Positions 13,212 through 25,100 of a DNA stretch of 64,000 nt are shown here, in pieces (positions within the stretch are counted from its first letter, which is position 1; each line of letters begins with the position of its first letter). The position numbers were made by a program, and so were the translations under genes. Source of the stretch: Castor canadensis (lineage: Eukaryota; Chordata; Mammalia; Rodentia; Castoridae); assembly GCF_047511655.1 (NCBI RefSeq), contig NC_133399.1, positions 933,333 to 997,332 on the forward strand, read 5' to 3'. The notes under the pieces were generated by a model. The model made no database searches. It was not told the origin of the DNA and was given only the letters and a program-made list of their open reading frames with translations.

Positions 13212-13341
13212 CTGTGTTTGTTTCTTGTTTGGTTTTTGAAGCAGGGTCTCACTGTGCACCCCAGGCTGGCCTGGAACTCGAGATCCTCCTGCCCCAGCCT
13301 CCCGAATGCTGGGGTCACAGGTGTGGCCGCCACACCCGGCC
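13212..13341 (-). mobile_element. B1-like SINE
   Basis: 'agcagggtctcactgtgcaccccaggctggcctggaactcgagatcctcctgcc' to 'cacacccggcc', antisense. Confidence 0.88.
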
Positions 13342-14849
13342 TCCTTGGCATTTGTCCAGGGTTCAGGCCTGCATCGCTCCTGGGGTGTTGGTTCCTTCTG
13401 AGCGCTCAGGAGGCCCAGGTCACCTCCCTCCATCAGAGGACGGGTCCCCCTGCATGGGCCCTTGGTGGATCTGTGTTCACGGGGCCACCAGGCCACTGGT
13501 GGACGCAGCTTGGCCATCACACGCTGCAGAGTCCTGGCTGGCCCTTTGGGGCTCTGACCCCTGCCGTCCCAGAGCCTCGTGACGTCCAGGTCCTGGTCAG
13601 ATGCTCTGCATCCTCTGCCTGTGTTGTTTCCTTAACCGTGGCTCAACGGCCCCTTTCCTGTCCCCACCCTGTCCACTGTCCTGCTCGCAGGCTCCACCTC
13701 TGCCTCCTCTCCCTGTGCCACATCTCTTCTGCCCACCCCCGTGGATGTCCCTGGGTTGGGGACCCCCAGCCTTACCCTGGGTCCTCCCGTTCGAGAAAAC
13801 CCCACAGCACCAGAGCCTGGCCAGCGTACTGCCCCGGCCTCGCCCTCCACCTCACCCCACCGCGGGTCCCACCACCCCGTCGCCCTGCCCAGGACCAGGA
13901 CCGTCCCGGCCCTCGCTCTGGACGGTGACACAGTTCCATGTCAGCATAAATCCCGGCTTGGCGCGGCTCTGCCACAGGCTCCCGGGCAGGATTACGGGGC
14001 GGCCACCTGGCTCTCAGGCCACCTGGCCCCGTCATTTCCTCCCCGGCTGACATACACAGCCTCGCTTCACCCTCGCGCCCTGGGCGACTGTGGTGGGAAC
14101 TGAGGCCCAGGGACCGTGGGCACAGGCGGCAGGGATGTTGTTCCTGGGATGGTTCTCGGTGTGGCTCTGCAGGTGACCTGGAACTTGGTGACAGCAGTTA
14201 GTGCCTTGAGCGGTGTCCCCTGAGAAGTTTCTGTTCCCCAGAACCCGTGACCTCTTAGAAGTCGGGTCTCTGCACGTGTGATCAGGTCGGGTGCGGTCAT
14301 AGGTGGGCCCCAAGTCCAGTGGCCAGGTCCTTATGACAGCCAGGGACGGAGGAAGCAGAGCGGGGGACGGACGTGTCTTCAAGCCCTGAGCCTGGCAGCC
14401 AGCCAGAGCCGGGGACAGGCCTGGGACCTCCATAAGGGCCAGCTGCCCACCGGCCCTGGCCGGCCTCCAGCTGTGAGGGGTCCCTGAGGGCCGGCTGTCC
14501 AGCGAAGCTGCCCAGAGGCGGGATGGGTGTCCCGGCTGTCACACCCCCTCCGTCTTTCTCTCTCTCGCTCCTCCTTTGTTTTCTTTCTCTTCTAATTTTG
14601 CGGTGCTGGGTTGGACCTCAGAGCCTCATGTACACGGGCTGGGTGAGCGAGGCCACCGAGCCGCGCCTGGCCTGGCCTCCTCCTCCCTTTGCTCCTGGGC
14701 ACAGAGCTGCCTTTTAGCTCAGTAGCTGCACAGAGCGAGTGGTGTGTGACCAAAACCCAGGGAAAGCCACAGCACCTCTGGGGTTTGTGCTGAAAAGTAC
14801 CCCAAATCTCAGTTGTCTCAGGCCTGAAAGGTGGCTCCAAAAGCAGCCA

Positions 14850-14990
14850 TTCAGCTGGGTGCCGTGGTTCTCCCATGTAATCCCAGCTACTTCAGAGGCA
14901 GAGATTGGGAGGACATAGGTTCAAAGTTTACGAGACCCCATCTCAACTAACAAGCTAGACATGGTTGTGCACACCTGTCACCCAGGCAAA
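14850..14990 (+). mobile_element. SINE (B1-like)
   Basis: 'gctgggtgccgtggttctcccatgtaatcccagctactt' to 'gagaccccatctcaa', with a further partial copy after it. Confidence 0.75.
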
Positions 14991-15353
14991 AAGAGTGGGG
15001 GCCCAGCTTAGGGATCCCCAACCCCACCCTGCACTCTGGAGGCTAGTTTGGGGACAGTCCTGGCACCTGTGGCAGACTAAGGACCAGCCCTGAGGACAGT
15101 ATGTGGGTCCACGCTGGGGTCCCCAGGTCTGGAGGGGCTGTGAGGGACATTTCCCGGGGGTGCCACTGGGCCCAGCTGTTGGGGCTGGTTGGCCTCCCAG
15201 ACATGCAGACAGCCAGCGTCTCCCTGTGAGGGCTGTGAGCTAATTGTGCCCCCTGCAGAGCCAGAGGTGGGAGCCCTGACCCCAGTGTGACTGTTGGAGA
15301 CACGCTTAGGGGTCACTAAGACAGAACAAGGCTGGTGACCGTAGAGGAAGGGT

Positions 15354-15412
15354 CAGGCTGGGGTGTGGCTCGGTGAAGAGTGCTTATCAAGGCTCCGGGT
15401 TCCATCCCAGAA
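15354..15412 (+). mobile_element. ID-type SINE fragment
   Basis: 'ggctggggtgtggctcggtgaagagtgcttatcaaggctccgggttccatccc' keeps the A/B-box spacing of a tRNA-Ala-derived ID element. Confidence 0.65.
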
Positions 15413-16129
15413 AAGGGAGAGAGAAGTGACCTCTGTCCACCCCCCCATGAGGAAGGGCCAGGGGCCCCCAGGACCATGGAGAGAGGGCTTGGGGACACAG
15501 CCTTCAGCTGTCCCCTGCCAGCCAGGAAGGAGCCCCTCCTTTGGCTGGGCCACCTTGGGCAGTCCCGTGTCCCTCCCGGGCTCTGAGGCCCCACCCCGAG
15601 TGGGCACACAGCCAGCCGGCAGGGCTGAGGTGGGGGTGGACTGTGCCGCAGCTGTGCTCTGTGGACCCCCAGGGACCCCCCTACCCCAGCCGGGGTGTCT
15701 GCACTCCCCCCCCACGCAGCGGGGCTGGGATTTGGCGAGCCTGATTAAAGACATTCCGAATGAGCGCCGTGTTTGGATCGCTCTGTGTTTACACTGTGAT
15801 GGAAATTGCAAGCAGCGGGGTGTCCCCAAGGGCATGCCGCCTGGCCCCCTGCACCGCCGTGTCGCTCACCGACCCTTTCCTCTTTCCTCGCGCCTCCTCC
15901 CCGCCGCGGTCATTCAGTGCGGACCTTGCTGTCACCTGGCTCGCTCTCCTCCACGTGGGGCCCAGCGCAGTGGCTGGAAAAGGAAGCCACACCTCAGAGA
16001 CAGACACCCGAGTCCATCCCCAGCCCGGCCAGACAAATGGACAGGAACAAAGGCGGGGATGGTGAAGCTGAGGGCTGTGACATTCCCCGTGGTCCCCTCC
16101 CCGGGGGACCCCTGAGGTTTGAGGGCGGC

Positions 16130-16560
16130 CCTGGTGCATCTCTGGACACCCACGTTCATAGCAGGTTCTGCACAGGGTAGAAAAATAACCCAGTGTCCAT
16201 CACCCAGGGGTAAATCCATAAACAAGTGTGGTGGCCACGTGTGATAGAGCATGCCGGGCTGGAGGAGAATGGGGCTCTGGCACCCGCCACGGTGAGGGTG
16301 AACCTCCAAATTCGTGAAGTGAGATAAGCCAGACACGAAGGCCGTGTCTGGCACGACTGCTGGTCAGAAATGTCCAGAACAGCAAATCCACAGGACAGGA
16401 AGCAGAGCCGGGGCTGCCGGGGCTGGGGGAGGGGACGGGTGACTGCTGGTGGGGACCAGGGTCTCCTGTGGGGGGATGGAAGGCCCTGGAACCAGACGGA
16501 GATGGAGATTGCATAGCACAAAGAGTGTACCGAATGCCACCAGACGAGATGATGGCCGTT
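16130..16560 (+). mobile_element. Old L1 3'-end fragment
   Basis: 'cagtgtccatcacccaggggtaaatccataaacaa', 'tgaagtgagataagccagacac' and 'gggctgccggggctgggggaggg' follow the order of the L1M 3' region. Confidence 0.7.
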
Positions 16561-19002
16561 TTGACTTTATTTGATTGTTTTACAGGCGCTCACCATTGGG
16601 CAGCCCCTCCCCCCAAACCTTTTAATGGTAACATTCGTGTGGGGTGACGAGCCTCCCCCGCAACTTTTTTGGAAAGCATACCTTTACCTACGAGGAAAAA
16701 GAAAATGTTTTGCAAGAAAATGTGTTTTAAAAAGCAAAGGAAAAACAGAGAGAGAGCCCTGGCACTCTTGCTGGGTGGCACAGGGCACACCAGGGTGTGC
16801 CGGGGAGGCCTCAGAGCTGGGCTGAGCTGGGCTGGGCTCCTGTCCCATCCCCTCACCCTGAAATCGGCTTCCTGCTGCAGGCGCCAGGTCCTAGCACGGC
16901 CGGCCCTGGTGTGCTGTGCCCTCCTCATCCTGCTCGGTCCCGAGCAGCAGTGCTAAGTGGCCCCCAGGGCCTGGGATCCTGAGTGCACGGCTGGGACCGA
17001 GGTGCAGGTGGCTCCTGCAGGCATTGGCCTGAAGCCAGCAGGCAGCAGATGGCAGCTACCCCCAGCCGGGCAGGGCTGTGCCGTGGGCCTGGGTGGCCTG
17101 CCAGGCAAAGGTTCCTGGGGGACCTGGAGCTGGCGGAGGGCATCACTGCCCTGACTGTGGATGCTGCGTGGTGCCAGCAGCTTCTGCCCCATCAGCAACT
17201 ATCCATACTTCATCCTTGTCTGCCAGCCTGAGCCTCAGCCTGTGCACTTCCAACCCCAGGGCCTTTGCACCTGCCATTCCCTCCTTCCCTGTCCATTGCC
17301 ACCTCCCCGGGCTTTCCTCCTGCTCACTCTCAGCTCAGTCTCATGGCCCTCCCGCTCAGGACCAGGGACTCCTGTGGACAGCCCCTCTCTCATCTGTCTG
17401 TCTGTCTGTCTGATGTGCTGCCACGTACCCTGCCCCTAGAACCATGCCCAGTGCTAAAGGGAGGGGTACACTGAGATGTCAGCCACCACAGGCTGCGAGC
17501 CAGGCTGGGCTGTGGTTCCAGGTGCTGTGGGGCTTGAGAGGACAAAGGTCCCCGTCCCATGTAGGGGCTTAATGCCTCCACGCCACCCAGGGCTCCCAGG
17601 ACGCCTGTCAGAATCCATGAAACCCATCCAGGTTCTGAAGGAAGCCCGATTCCAGAGCCCCCAACCCTCGGCAGGCTTCCACTCATTCCAGCAGGTGCTC
17701 GGTGGTCACTCCTTCCCTGTGCATGGGCCGAGCTCCACCTGACACAGGCTCTGCCCCTGGCCCTCCCGGGGCCCTGTATGACAGGAGGCAGACATGCCGA
17801 CCTTGATTGGGGTTCCCGGCACCGAGTGGCAGAGGCACCCTCAGGGTGTTAGGTGGCGTGTATGGGGGCGGGGACAGTGTCCGTGCAAAGGCCCTGAGGA
17901 AGCGACAGTGGCTTGGGAGGTGTGAGGTCTGTGCTCAGCGCTCACAGCTCCTGTGCCTCCTGCCCCTCTGCAGCCTGGCCCCTGTGCAGGGGCTGCGCTC
18001 AGCCATCGGCTGGCCTGTCACTTAATCTCATTAGAAGGCCAGCTGTTACCATGGGGACTGCGACAGACCCGGCCTGACCAAGGCCACTGCATCGCAGAGT
18101 GGTGCCTGCCTGGGAGGGGCCGGCGGTGGGGTGTGTGTCGGAGGTGGGGCGGGGGGGGGCTCATCTCGTTCTGTTCAGGGCTCCCAGGAAACTGAGGGCT
18201 GCCCAAATGTCATTTCCTATCTTGAGAAGTGGCCATTGCTGTATCACGCTAGGGCCCCAACTCTGCTCCCCAGCCTCGGGGTCCCTGCTTGGTGGCCCTT
18301 TGATGCTCCAGGACAAGAGGACCTGCCCTGAGGGGTGTGGGCAGACGGAGGCCACGATGTGTGCTGTGGTGGGCTAGCCCATTAGCAGGAGGGGCTGGGG
18401 AAGCCCGGGTGCCATCTTGTCCTCAGGAAGGATTTGTGTTGGGTCGGGGGGAGTTGGGAGGTGTCCCCTGCCTGCAGACAAGGGGCTGAGGGCTGGGGAC
18501 AGGTCAGAGGCAGCTTTCCCTGGGGACATTTGCCCACCCTGCCCCACAGCGCTTCCTGATGCCGGATGGGGCGCTCAGGTCCCCTCCAGGAGGAGCTCTC
18601 CCCACAACAAGGGGAGGGGGACCCCAGTACTGCTCTGTCGTCCCAGCCACATCTGTGCCTCCAGCCCTTCAGGGTCACAGAGGGCTTGGGTCCCGGGTGG
18701 GGGGCAGGTGAAGCTCTGCGGTGCCTGTAGTGCGGTTGACTGTGTCTCCCCAAAAAGCGTGTCCTCGCCCCCGCCCCGGGACCTGCGGACGAGGTCCACA
18801 GGTGAACAAGGCGTCAGGATGAGCTCACTCTGGATTAGGTACTGCAGGACTGGCTTCGGGACCCCAAAGATAGTGAATCCCGGTGCTCAGTCCCTTCTGG
18901 AAGGGGCAGGGTGTGCAGAGTATCTCCGGGCACCCTGGGCCGATGCAATGTAACCGCCACGCACAGGCCGTTTTCCAGGAGTGTGACTGTGATTCTGCGC
19001 AG

Positions 19003-19064
19003 TCCTGGGGTTGAACCAGCGTTGAACTTGCTGGGCCAGCGCTCTGCCACGTGGACCATGGCCC
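19003..19064 (-). mobile_element. ID-like SINE fragment
   Basis: 'ctggggttgaaccagcgttgaacttgctgggccagcgctctgccacgtggaccatggcccc'. Confidence 0.6.
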
Positions 19065-19269
19065 CACTGTTCTGACCCCGGATGCCCTACAGGCACAGCA
19101 GGTATGGCAAGGGTGAAAGGCCCAGCTGTGGGCATGCACAAGTGACCACCAGGGCCACATAGCCGGAGGCCGAGGAGCCATGAGTAGAGCTGGGCAGCAG
19201 TGCCTCGCTGAGTCGTTTCCATCATTGTGACAAGCGTACCCCAGCAGTGTGACGGGGCCTCGAGGGTGC

Positions 19270-19472
19270 TCGGTACTGGGGTTTGAACTCGGGACCTCAC
19301 GCTTGCTAGGCAGGCACTCTACCACTTGAGCCCCTCCACCAACCATTTTTTTTGTGTGTGTGAAGGATTTTTTTTTCAAGATACGGCCTTGGGAACTGTT
19401 TGCCAAGGCCAGCCTCAAACCACGATCCTCCTGATCTCTGCCTCCTGAGTAGCTGGGACTACAGCTGTGACA
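19270..19472 (-). mobile_element. Composite SINE
   Basis: 'actggggtttgaactcgggacctcacgcttgctaggcaggcactctaccacttgagcccctccacc', T-runs, then 'ggaactgtttgccaaggccagcctc' and 'ctgagtagctgggactaca'. A near full-length antisense example. Confidence 0.9.
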
Positions 19473-22044
19473 TCTTTGCTATTTCCTGCTCATCTGGAAC
19501 TTCCACAGCCAAGTGGGGTTGGGACAACCGAGCTGAGACTGTGTAGTGACACCTGGGGGCATCACAGTCCCTTTAGATGGGGGAAAGGTCTGTCACAGGA
19601 CCAAGCCCAGGGGGCTTTGGAGCGGGGCGGGGGGGCAGGGGGGGTGGTCTGTAGGGACAGGGGAGAGATGGGGAGGCCATTGTGGAGTACAGTGACAGGA
19701 CTCCGTGGATCCCATCTTGAGTGGTGCCCATTGTAACTGCTGTAGCTGTGGCCTTGGGCTCCATCACTGTGGCTGCCTTAGCTCTCCCAGCTGTGGTCCC
19801 CTTGTCCACAGCTCTGAGGACCGTGTGGAGGCTGGAGCTCCGTGCAGGGAGCTGTGTGGCCACCTGGGGTCTCTCCAGAGCTGGCCCCGCTCTGAGGGTT
19901 GCCTGGACTGGCCGGGAAGGGGTGGCCAAGCTGCTGCCTGAGGCCTTCTGGGGTCTGAGCTCAGCTGCCATGTGGCTTTCAGGCAGGCTGTCCACTGGCC
20001 TGTGACCTCAGCCCCAGTGAGGGGACAATAGTGTCCATTCTTCCTTTGCAATGGTTTGGCACTATATGACCAGTTGTGGGCTGGCTCCTGGGTGGGTGGA
20101 GCTCTGTCCTGCAGTGTCTATGGTTTTGGGGCTTTAGGTGAAGGGACGCACGAGGGACCATGGCTTGGTGGTGGGACGTGACACGGTGTTCTGCAGGTTG
20201 GTCAGCCGAGGTGGAGGCCTGTGGGGGCCAAGGCAGGCCTCCAATCGCCCCAGGACCCCAGGAGAAGGAGATCAGCTCCTGGGAGGTCGGGGAGCTGACC
20301 ACCCTCAGGTTTGGCAGCTCACAGGGACTCTGATCTCCTGGCAACCGGCAGACTTGTGGTTATGGTTTATTACGGCAGGAGACGTGGCCAACAGAGCAGG
20401 GAGAGGCATGGGGTGGAGTCCAGGAGAGCCAGGCTGGGGCTCCCCAGCCTCCTCCCATGGTCAGTGCGACGCACACACACCACCCCGCCAGCCTCGAGCT
20501 CCCAGCCCTGGTGTGCGGGGCTCTTGCTGTTGTCTGTGCTGGGGACGTGGTTAACTGTCCACGTGGCTGACCACAGCCTCCACCCCTCCAGAGGTCCAGG
20601 GGAGGTCACGTGGCCTGAAGCCTCCACCCTGCATCTCACTGTGACCACCTGTGTCCAGGAAGGCCTAGACCTAGACCTGCAGTGACGCTCTCACCACAGG
20701 GCACCGGGGTGTCCAGGCTGCTTCCTGGGAGCTTGGAACAGTCCCAATGCCACTCTGGGCCAGGTTGACACTAGTGCAAATGACATGAGTGGGGAGGGCC
20801 CTCAGGAAAGTGGAGGGGACAGGAAATCATGGGAGCCGGAGCCATCCGCTCCCACGTCGCTCCCAGCACCGGGCATCTTCTGGCTAAAGGCCTTCCACCC
20901 TGTCCGGACCCTTTTTCTGGTCAGGAGCCCAGTTTTTGCACGCAGACCCACCTGGGTGAGTGACCAAGAAGGAGAAACTGAGGCCTAACTGGGGCCTCCG
21001 GGTCCCTGAGGGGTGGTTGTGGAACGGCCTCCTGCCAGGACTGCGTGACGGGGTCTCAGAAGGTTGGCAGGAATGGACCCCACCCCACTGCACCCCACCC
21101 GCACAGCCTCCCCATCCTGGCCTGGCACGGCCAGGTGACGTGGACGACTGCGGGGTGGGGTGGGGTGCGGTGGAGGGCGAACCCGGCTGGCAGTGAGACC
21201 CAGGGCTCCTGACATCCCCCATCCCCGCGGCAGGTGTGGGAGCCCCCCAGGACCGAGCGCGGCCAGGCCCCGGCTCCACCGCAGCAGGAAACAGCTGTCT
21301 ACCTGGGCGAGGTGCTCGGCCGGGCGTGCGGCCAGTTCCCAGGCTCGCTTCCCCTCCCGTCCGAGGCCCCCCAGGAAGCGGGCCTGGCGTGGGAGAGCGG
21401 GCGGGCGGCTGCGGAGACTGCCAGCAGCTGTTGTGAAGGGACCCGGTCCTCCTTGTTGTGGACACTGTGGACCTAGCAACCGGCGGGCCCACGCCCATGA
21501 CGGCCACGTGGCGGGCCTCGGGGACCGCCCTCCCTGAGGCCAGCTCACACCGTCCACGGCAGCGTGACCTTGGGCCCGTGGAGCCCCACGAACCGGGGAA
21601 CTCCGGTGCTCGGACGGGACTGGGGACCTGCCGGGCCACCCAGGCCCCCAAGTGGGCTGCTGGAACCCCTGCAGCACGCATCCCAGCCAGCGCTGTGTCC
21701 CTGCACCCAGGGTCCACTGCAGGCTCTGGCTGAGATGAGAAATGGTTATTGGGGTGGGCGTGCGGCCACCTCCACAGTCATCATATCACTGTCCCCTTAC
21801 GTGGTCACCAGCAGGTCAAATTGACCAGCAAGACCGCCAGGGCCCCGAGTTCACAGTGTAAACCGCCCTCCTCGGGGCGCACAGCCCTGCCCGGCTCGGT
21901 GATGGGGCTCGCGTTTGGTCAGGAGATGCCTGGTTTCTCTGGGAGTCCCTGGGTCACGGTCCCCACAGTGGGACCTCCCAGGGCGCCCTGTGGGGTGGCC
22001 GTGGGCGATGTCCCCTCCCCCAGCTGGCGGCCTCTGTCTTGCAG

Positions 22045-22161
22045 CTGCAGCTTCAGAAGTCACAGTACCTGCAGCTGGGCCCGAGCCGCGGTCAGTACTA
22101 CGGCGGGTCCCTGCCCAACGTGAACCAGCTGGGCAGCGGTGCCATGGACCTGCCCTTCCAG
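22045..22161 (+). CDS. CRTC1: CRTC1 coding exon 2
   Basis: 39 codons, phase 0 at both ends, from [11 protein letters not shown] to MDLPFQ. Acceptor ..cttgcag, donor gtgagc. It follows the N-terminal CREB-binding domain. The sequence is near-identical to the family, with NQLGSGAM where human has NQIGSGTM. Confidence 0.96.
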
Positions 22162-25100
22162 GTGAGCTCCCCCACCCACCCCCCCACGTGTGTCCACCCG
22201 CTCAGGACGGCAGGGTCCTCACACAGAGCCGGGCCCACCCTCCCCTGCCCACTCTGTCCCCTGTACCGTGGCCAGCAGGACGCAGACTGGCCCAGCCGCA
22301 CCCCTGCATGGACCCCAAAGCCAGCCCTCCGCCTGGCTGCTGTGAGCGAGCGAGCGAGCGAGCGAACGAGCGAGCTCCGAGCGCCCCGGCAGCCTCTGCA
22401 CCTGCCGGCCGGCTGTGTGGCCGCGGGAAGCGCTCGGGGCCTCGGGGCCTTGGCTCCGTCCACCTCCCTAAGCCGCAAGCCCAGCAGTTCTAGAAGGAGG
22501 CCCGGCCGCCTGACCCCACTTGTCGGCAGGCGGTTTTTGGCAAGAACCCACCCAGTGCGGCTCCCACAGGCCGCAAGGCCTTATCGTAAACGAGGGGAGA
22601 TAAGGCTGCCGGCTCCCCGTCCAGCGTCCATCATCCATTGTCCATTGCAGGCAGAGGTGGGAGTGGGGACAGCCAGGTTGGGACTCAGGGTCCCCCAGCA
22701 GTCACACATCTATCTACCCAGTGCTGCGAGAGCCCCAGAAACAGCTGTGGGCCGGGTGGAACTGGGCTGTCCCCAGTGGACCCCCAGCTCCTCGGGTCTG
22801 CCTGGCTTGGGTCCCCTGAGGCCACATTAGAGGTGACACCGGGACTCTGTCACTCTGGTTCCACACGGGCTCCCTGCTGAAGCCCTTTGGGCCGATGTCT
22901 CCTCCTCTCAGGCCAAGGGTCACAGGCCCTGCTGGGCACCGCCTGGGGGACCCTGGACGCCCCCTGCCCGGCCACTCAGAGTCTCGGTTCTTTGCATTTT
23001 CAGCCCAGCGGATTTCTGGGGGAGGCCCTGGCCGCGGCTCCTGTCTCTCTGGTAATTGAGTCCCTAGCCTGAGGCCGCGGGGACACGGCAGCAGCCTGGT
23101 GTCCCAGGCCCCCCCTGTGGCTCAACAGCCACAGATGTGCCTGTACCCCATCTCGGGAAGTGTGCATGGCCACATCCAGAGGCCCCCGGGGGACGCTTGG
23201 GGGCCATCTGGGCGGATGTCACTTTGGCCGGGGCCACCCCGGCCGTATCTGAGCATGTGTCCCCATGCTGCATGCTCTGCCCCTCAGGAAGCACGCATCT
23301 GCGTGTGTCCCCGGCGTCCCCGGCCGACAGGAGGGGCCTCGTGCGCTGGGCGGGGCTGGCCCAGCCTCCTCCCCACCCTGGCTCTGCTTCTGGCCTCAGT
23401 TTCCCCCTCTGGGCTGCGCTGAGAGGTCGATGGCCCCATCCTTCCAGGCTTCTGGTGGCAAAGTCCCCACCCCTGCTCTTTGCTGCCATCTCCTGGGTTC
23501 ACATCCTTTTGGAGGGGTAAAAGTGTAGAAAGCCCCGTCCAGCGAGGGTCCTTGCTGGCTGGGTCATCCCCGAGAGCCGAGCCAGTGCTCAGGCGAGTGC
23601 CTTCCAGAGGGGTCCCAGGGGCCAGATGGCCGGGCAGCAGACTGCCGCGTCCAGAGCTGGCAGAGTGGCCGATCTCACTGTACTCAGATGGCCAGAGGCC
23701 TCACGGGGCGAGGGCAGGCAGAGACACAGGGCCTGGCCGGGGCCTCGTGCCAGCCCCAGGTGCTGGGGCTCCAGAAGGACGAGACGCCGGGGAAGGGCCT
23801 GTGGGGGCCGAGGCTTAGCCCGGACCCCCCTGGGGGCCAGCGCGGGGCCCCGTCTTGGCAGCCCCTCCAGGGATGACGTAGGTGGGGACAGGAGGCTGGC
23901 CAGGCCTGGGAGTGGGCGGAGGCCCGTCTGCACCTGGCCAGGCTGGGGAGGGCTGCTCGGGCCGCCTGCTCCCCGGCTGGCTGGCGATGGCCCCGAGCTT
24001 GTGCCGCTCTGCCTGGCCCGTGCATGCCAGCTGCCCGCACGCCTGTGTCCCAGGCCTGGACCCCTCGCCGGCTCTGCACCCCCACCCCAGGGCTCGGAGG
24101 GCTGGGGGACTGGGCTGCAGGAGGAAGCCCTCACCAGGCCACGGTGGGCCCAGGGGAGTCGGGGAGATTCGGGGGAGAGGGGGGCAGAGCCGGGTGGGTG
24201 CCATTGGTGATCAGTGTCTGGGTTTCTCTGTTTCTGCCTCCGCCTCCTGTCCTCCCCTCACCCCAGACACCCTTCCAGTCCTCGGGCCTGGACACCAGCC
24301 GGACCACGCGGCACCATGGGCTGGTGGACAGAGTGTACCGGGAGCGTGGCCGGCTTGGCTCCCCACACCGCAGGCCCCTGTCGGTGGACAAGCATGGGCG
24401 GCAGATATCCTTCCTGGCAGAGGACGTGGGCAGGGGCGGCAGGGCTGGGAGGAAGTGGGTGAGACCAGGTGGACCTCACGCTGGCTCTGTGTGCATAAGA
24501 GGTGCATGAATTTCCCATCTGATCCCCGGTGGAGCAGAGACCTGCGGAGTCTCCTCCTGACGCTGCCATCCTGGGTGTTTGGCCGGCCCAGAGTGCCGGG
24601 AAGTCGCCGTGCAGACGGAGCCGCGATCCGTCCTCCTCTCCTCCCCGCGGAAGCCGGGCCAGCTGGGCCCCGGGAAGAAGGGGGCGCGGCCGCACGTGCG
24701 CTCGCCCGAGGACGGTGCTGAGTGCCGGGTGCAGGGGTCGGGTCCCCGGGGGACAGGGGCTGCGCTCGGCCAGGCAGGAAACGCTGCGAGGAGAGGAGAG
24801 GCCGGGAGGACGCCCCCGCCATGCCGGCCCAGCTGCACACAGGCCCAGGACGGGACGGATGGGATGGGATGTGACAGGACAGGAGGGGACGGGAGCCCAG
24901 GCCACTGCGAGCCGGCCGGGAGGGGTCTGAGTCCACCGTCCCTTAACTCAGTGCACGCCGACAGCTGCCCGTACGGCACCGTGTACCTGTCCCCGCCCGC
25001 GGACACCAGCTGGAGAAGGTCAGTGTCCAGGCTCAGGGCGCACTGTCACCGTTGCCCAGTCCTGTAGCACGGGGAGGCTGGATGCGTCCAGAAGTCACCT

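Larger units (their letters stand above)
1..22044 (+). other. CRTC1: CRTC1 intron 1 (3' part)
   Basis: 22 kb without a recognisable coding exon. It holds about fourteen SINE pieces, L1 3'-end fragments (7.2-7.6, 12.0-12.2, 16.1-16.5 kb), a short TCTG run at 17393-17412, and a few compact unique stretches that could be regulatory (15.72-15.83 kb; 10.24-10.6 kb, GC-rich with TTACGTAA). Open frames here are non-homologous and stop-limited in the usual GC-rich way. In human this intron carries the t(11;19) CRTC1-MAML2 breakpoints. Confidence 0.85.
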
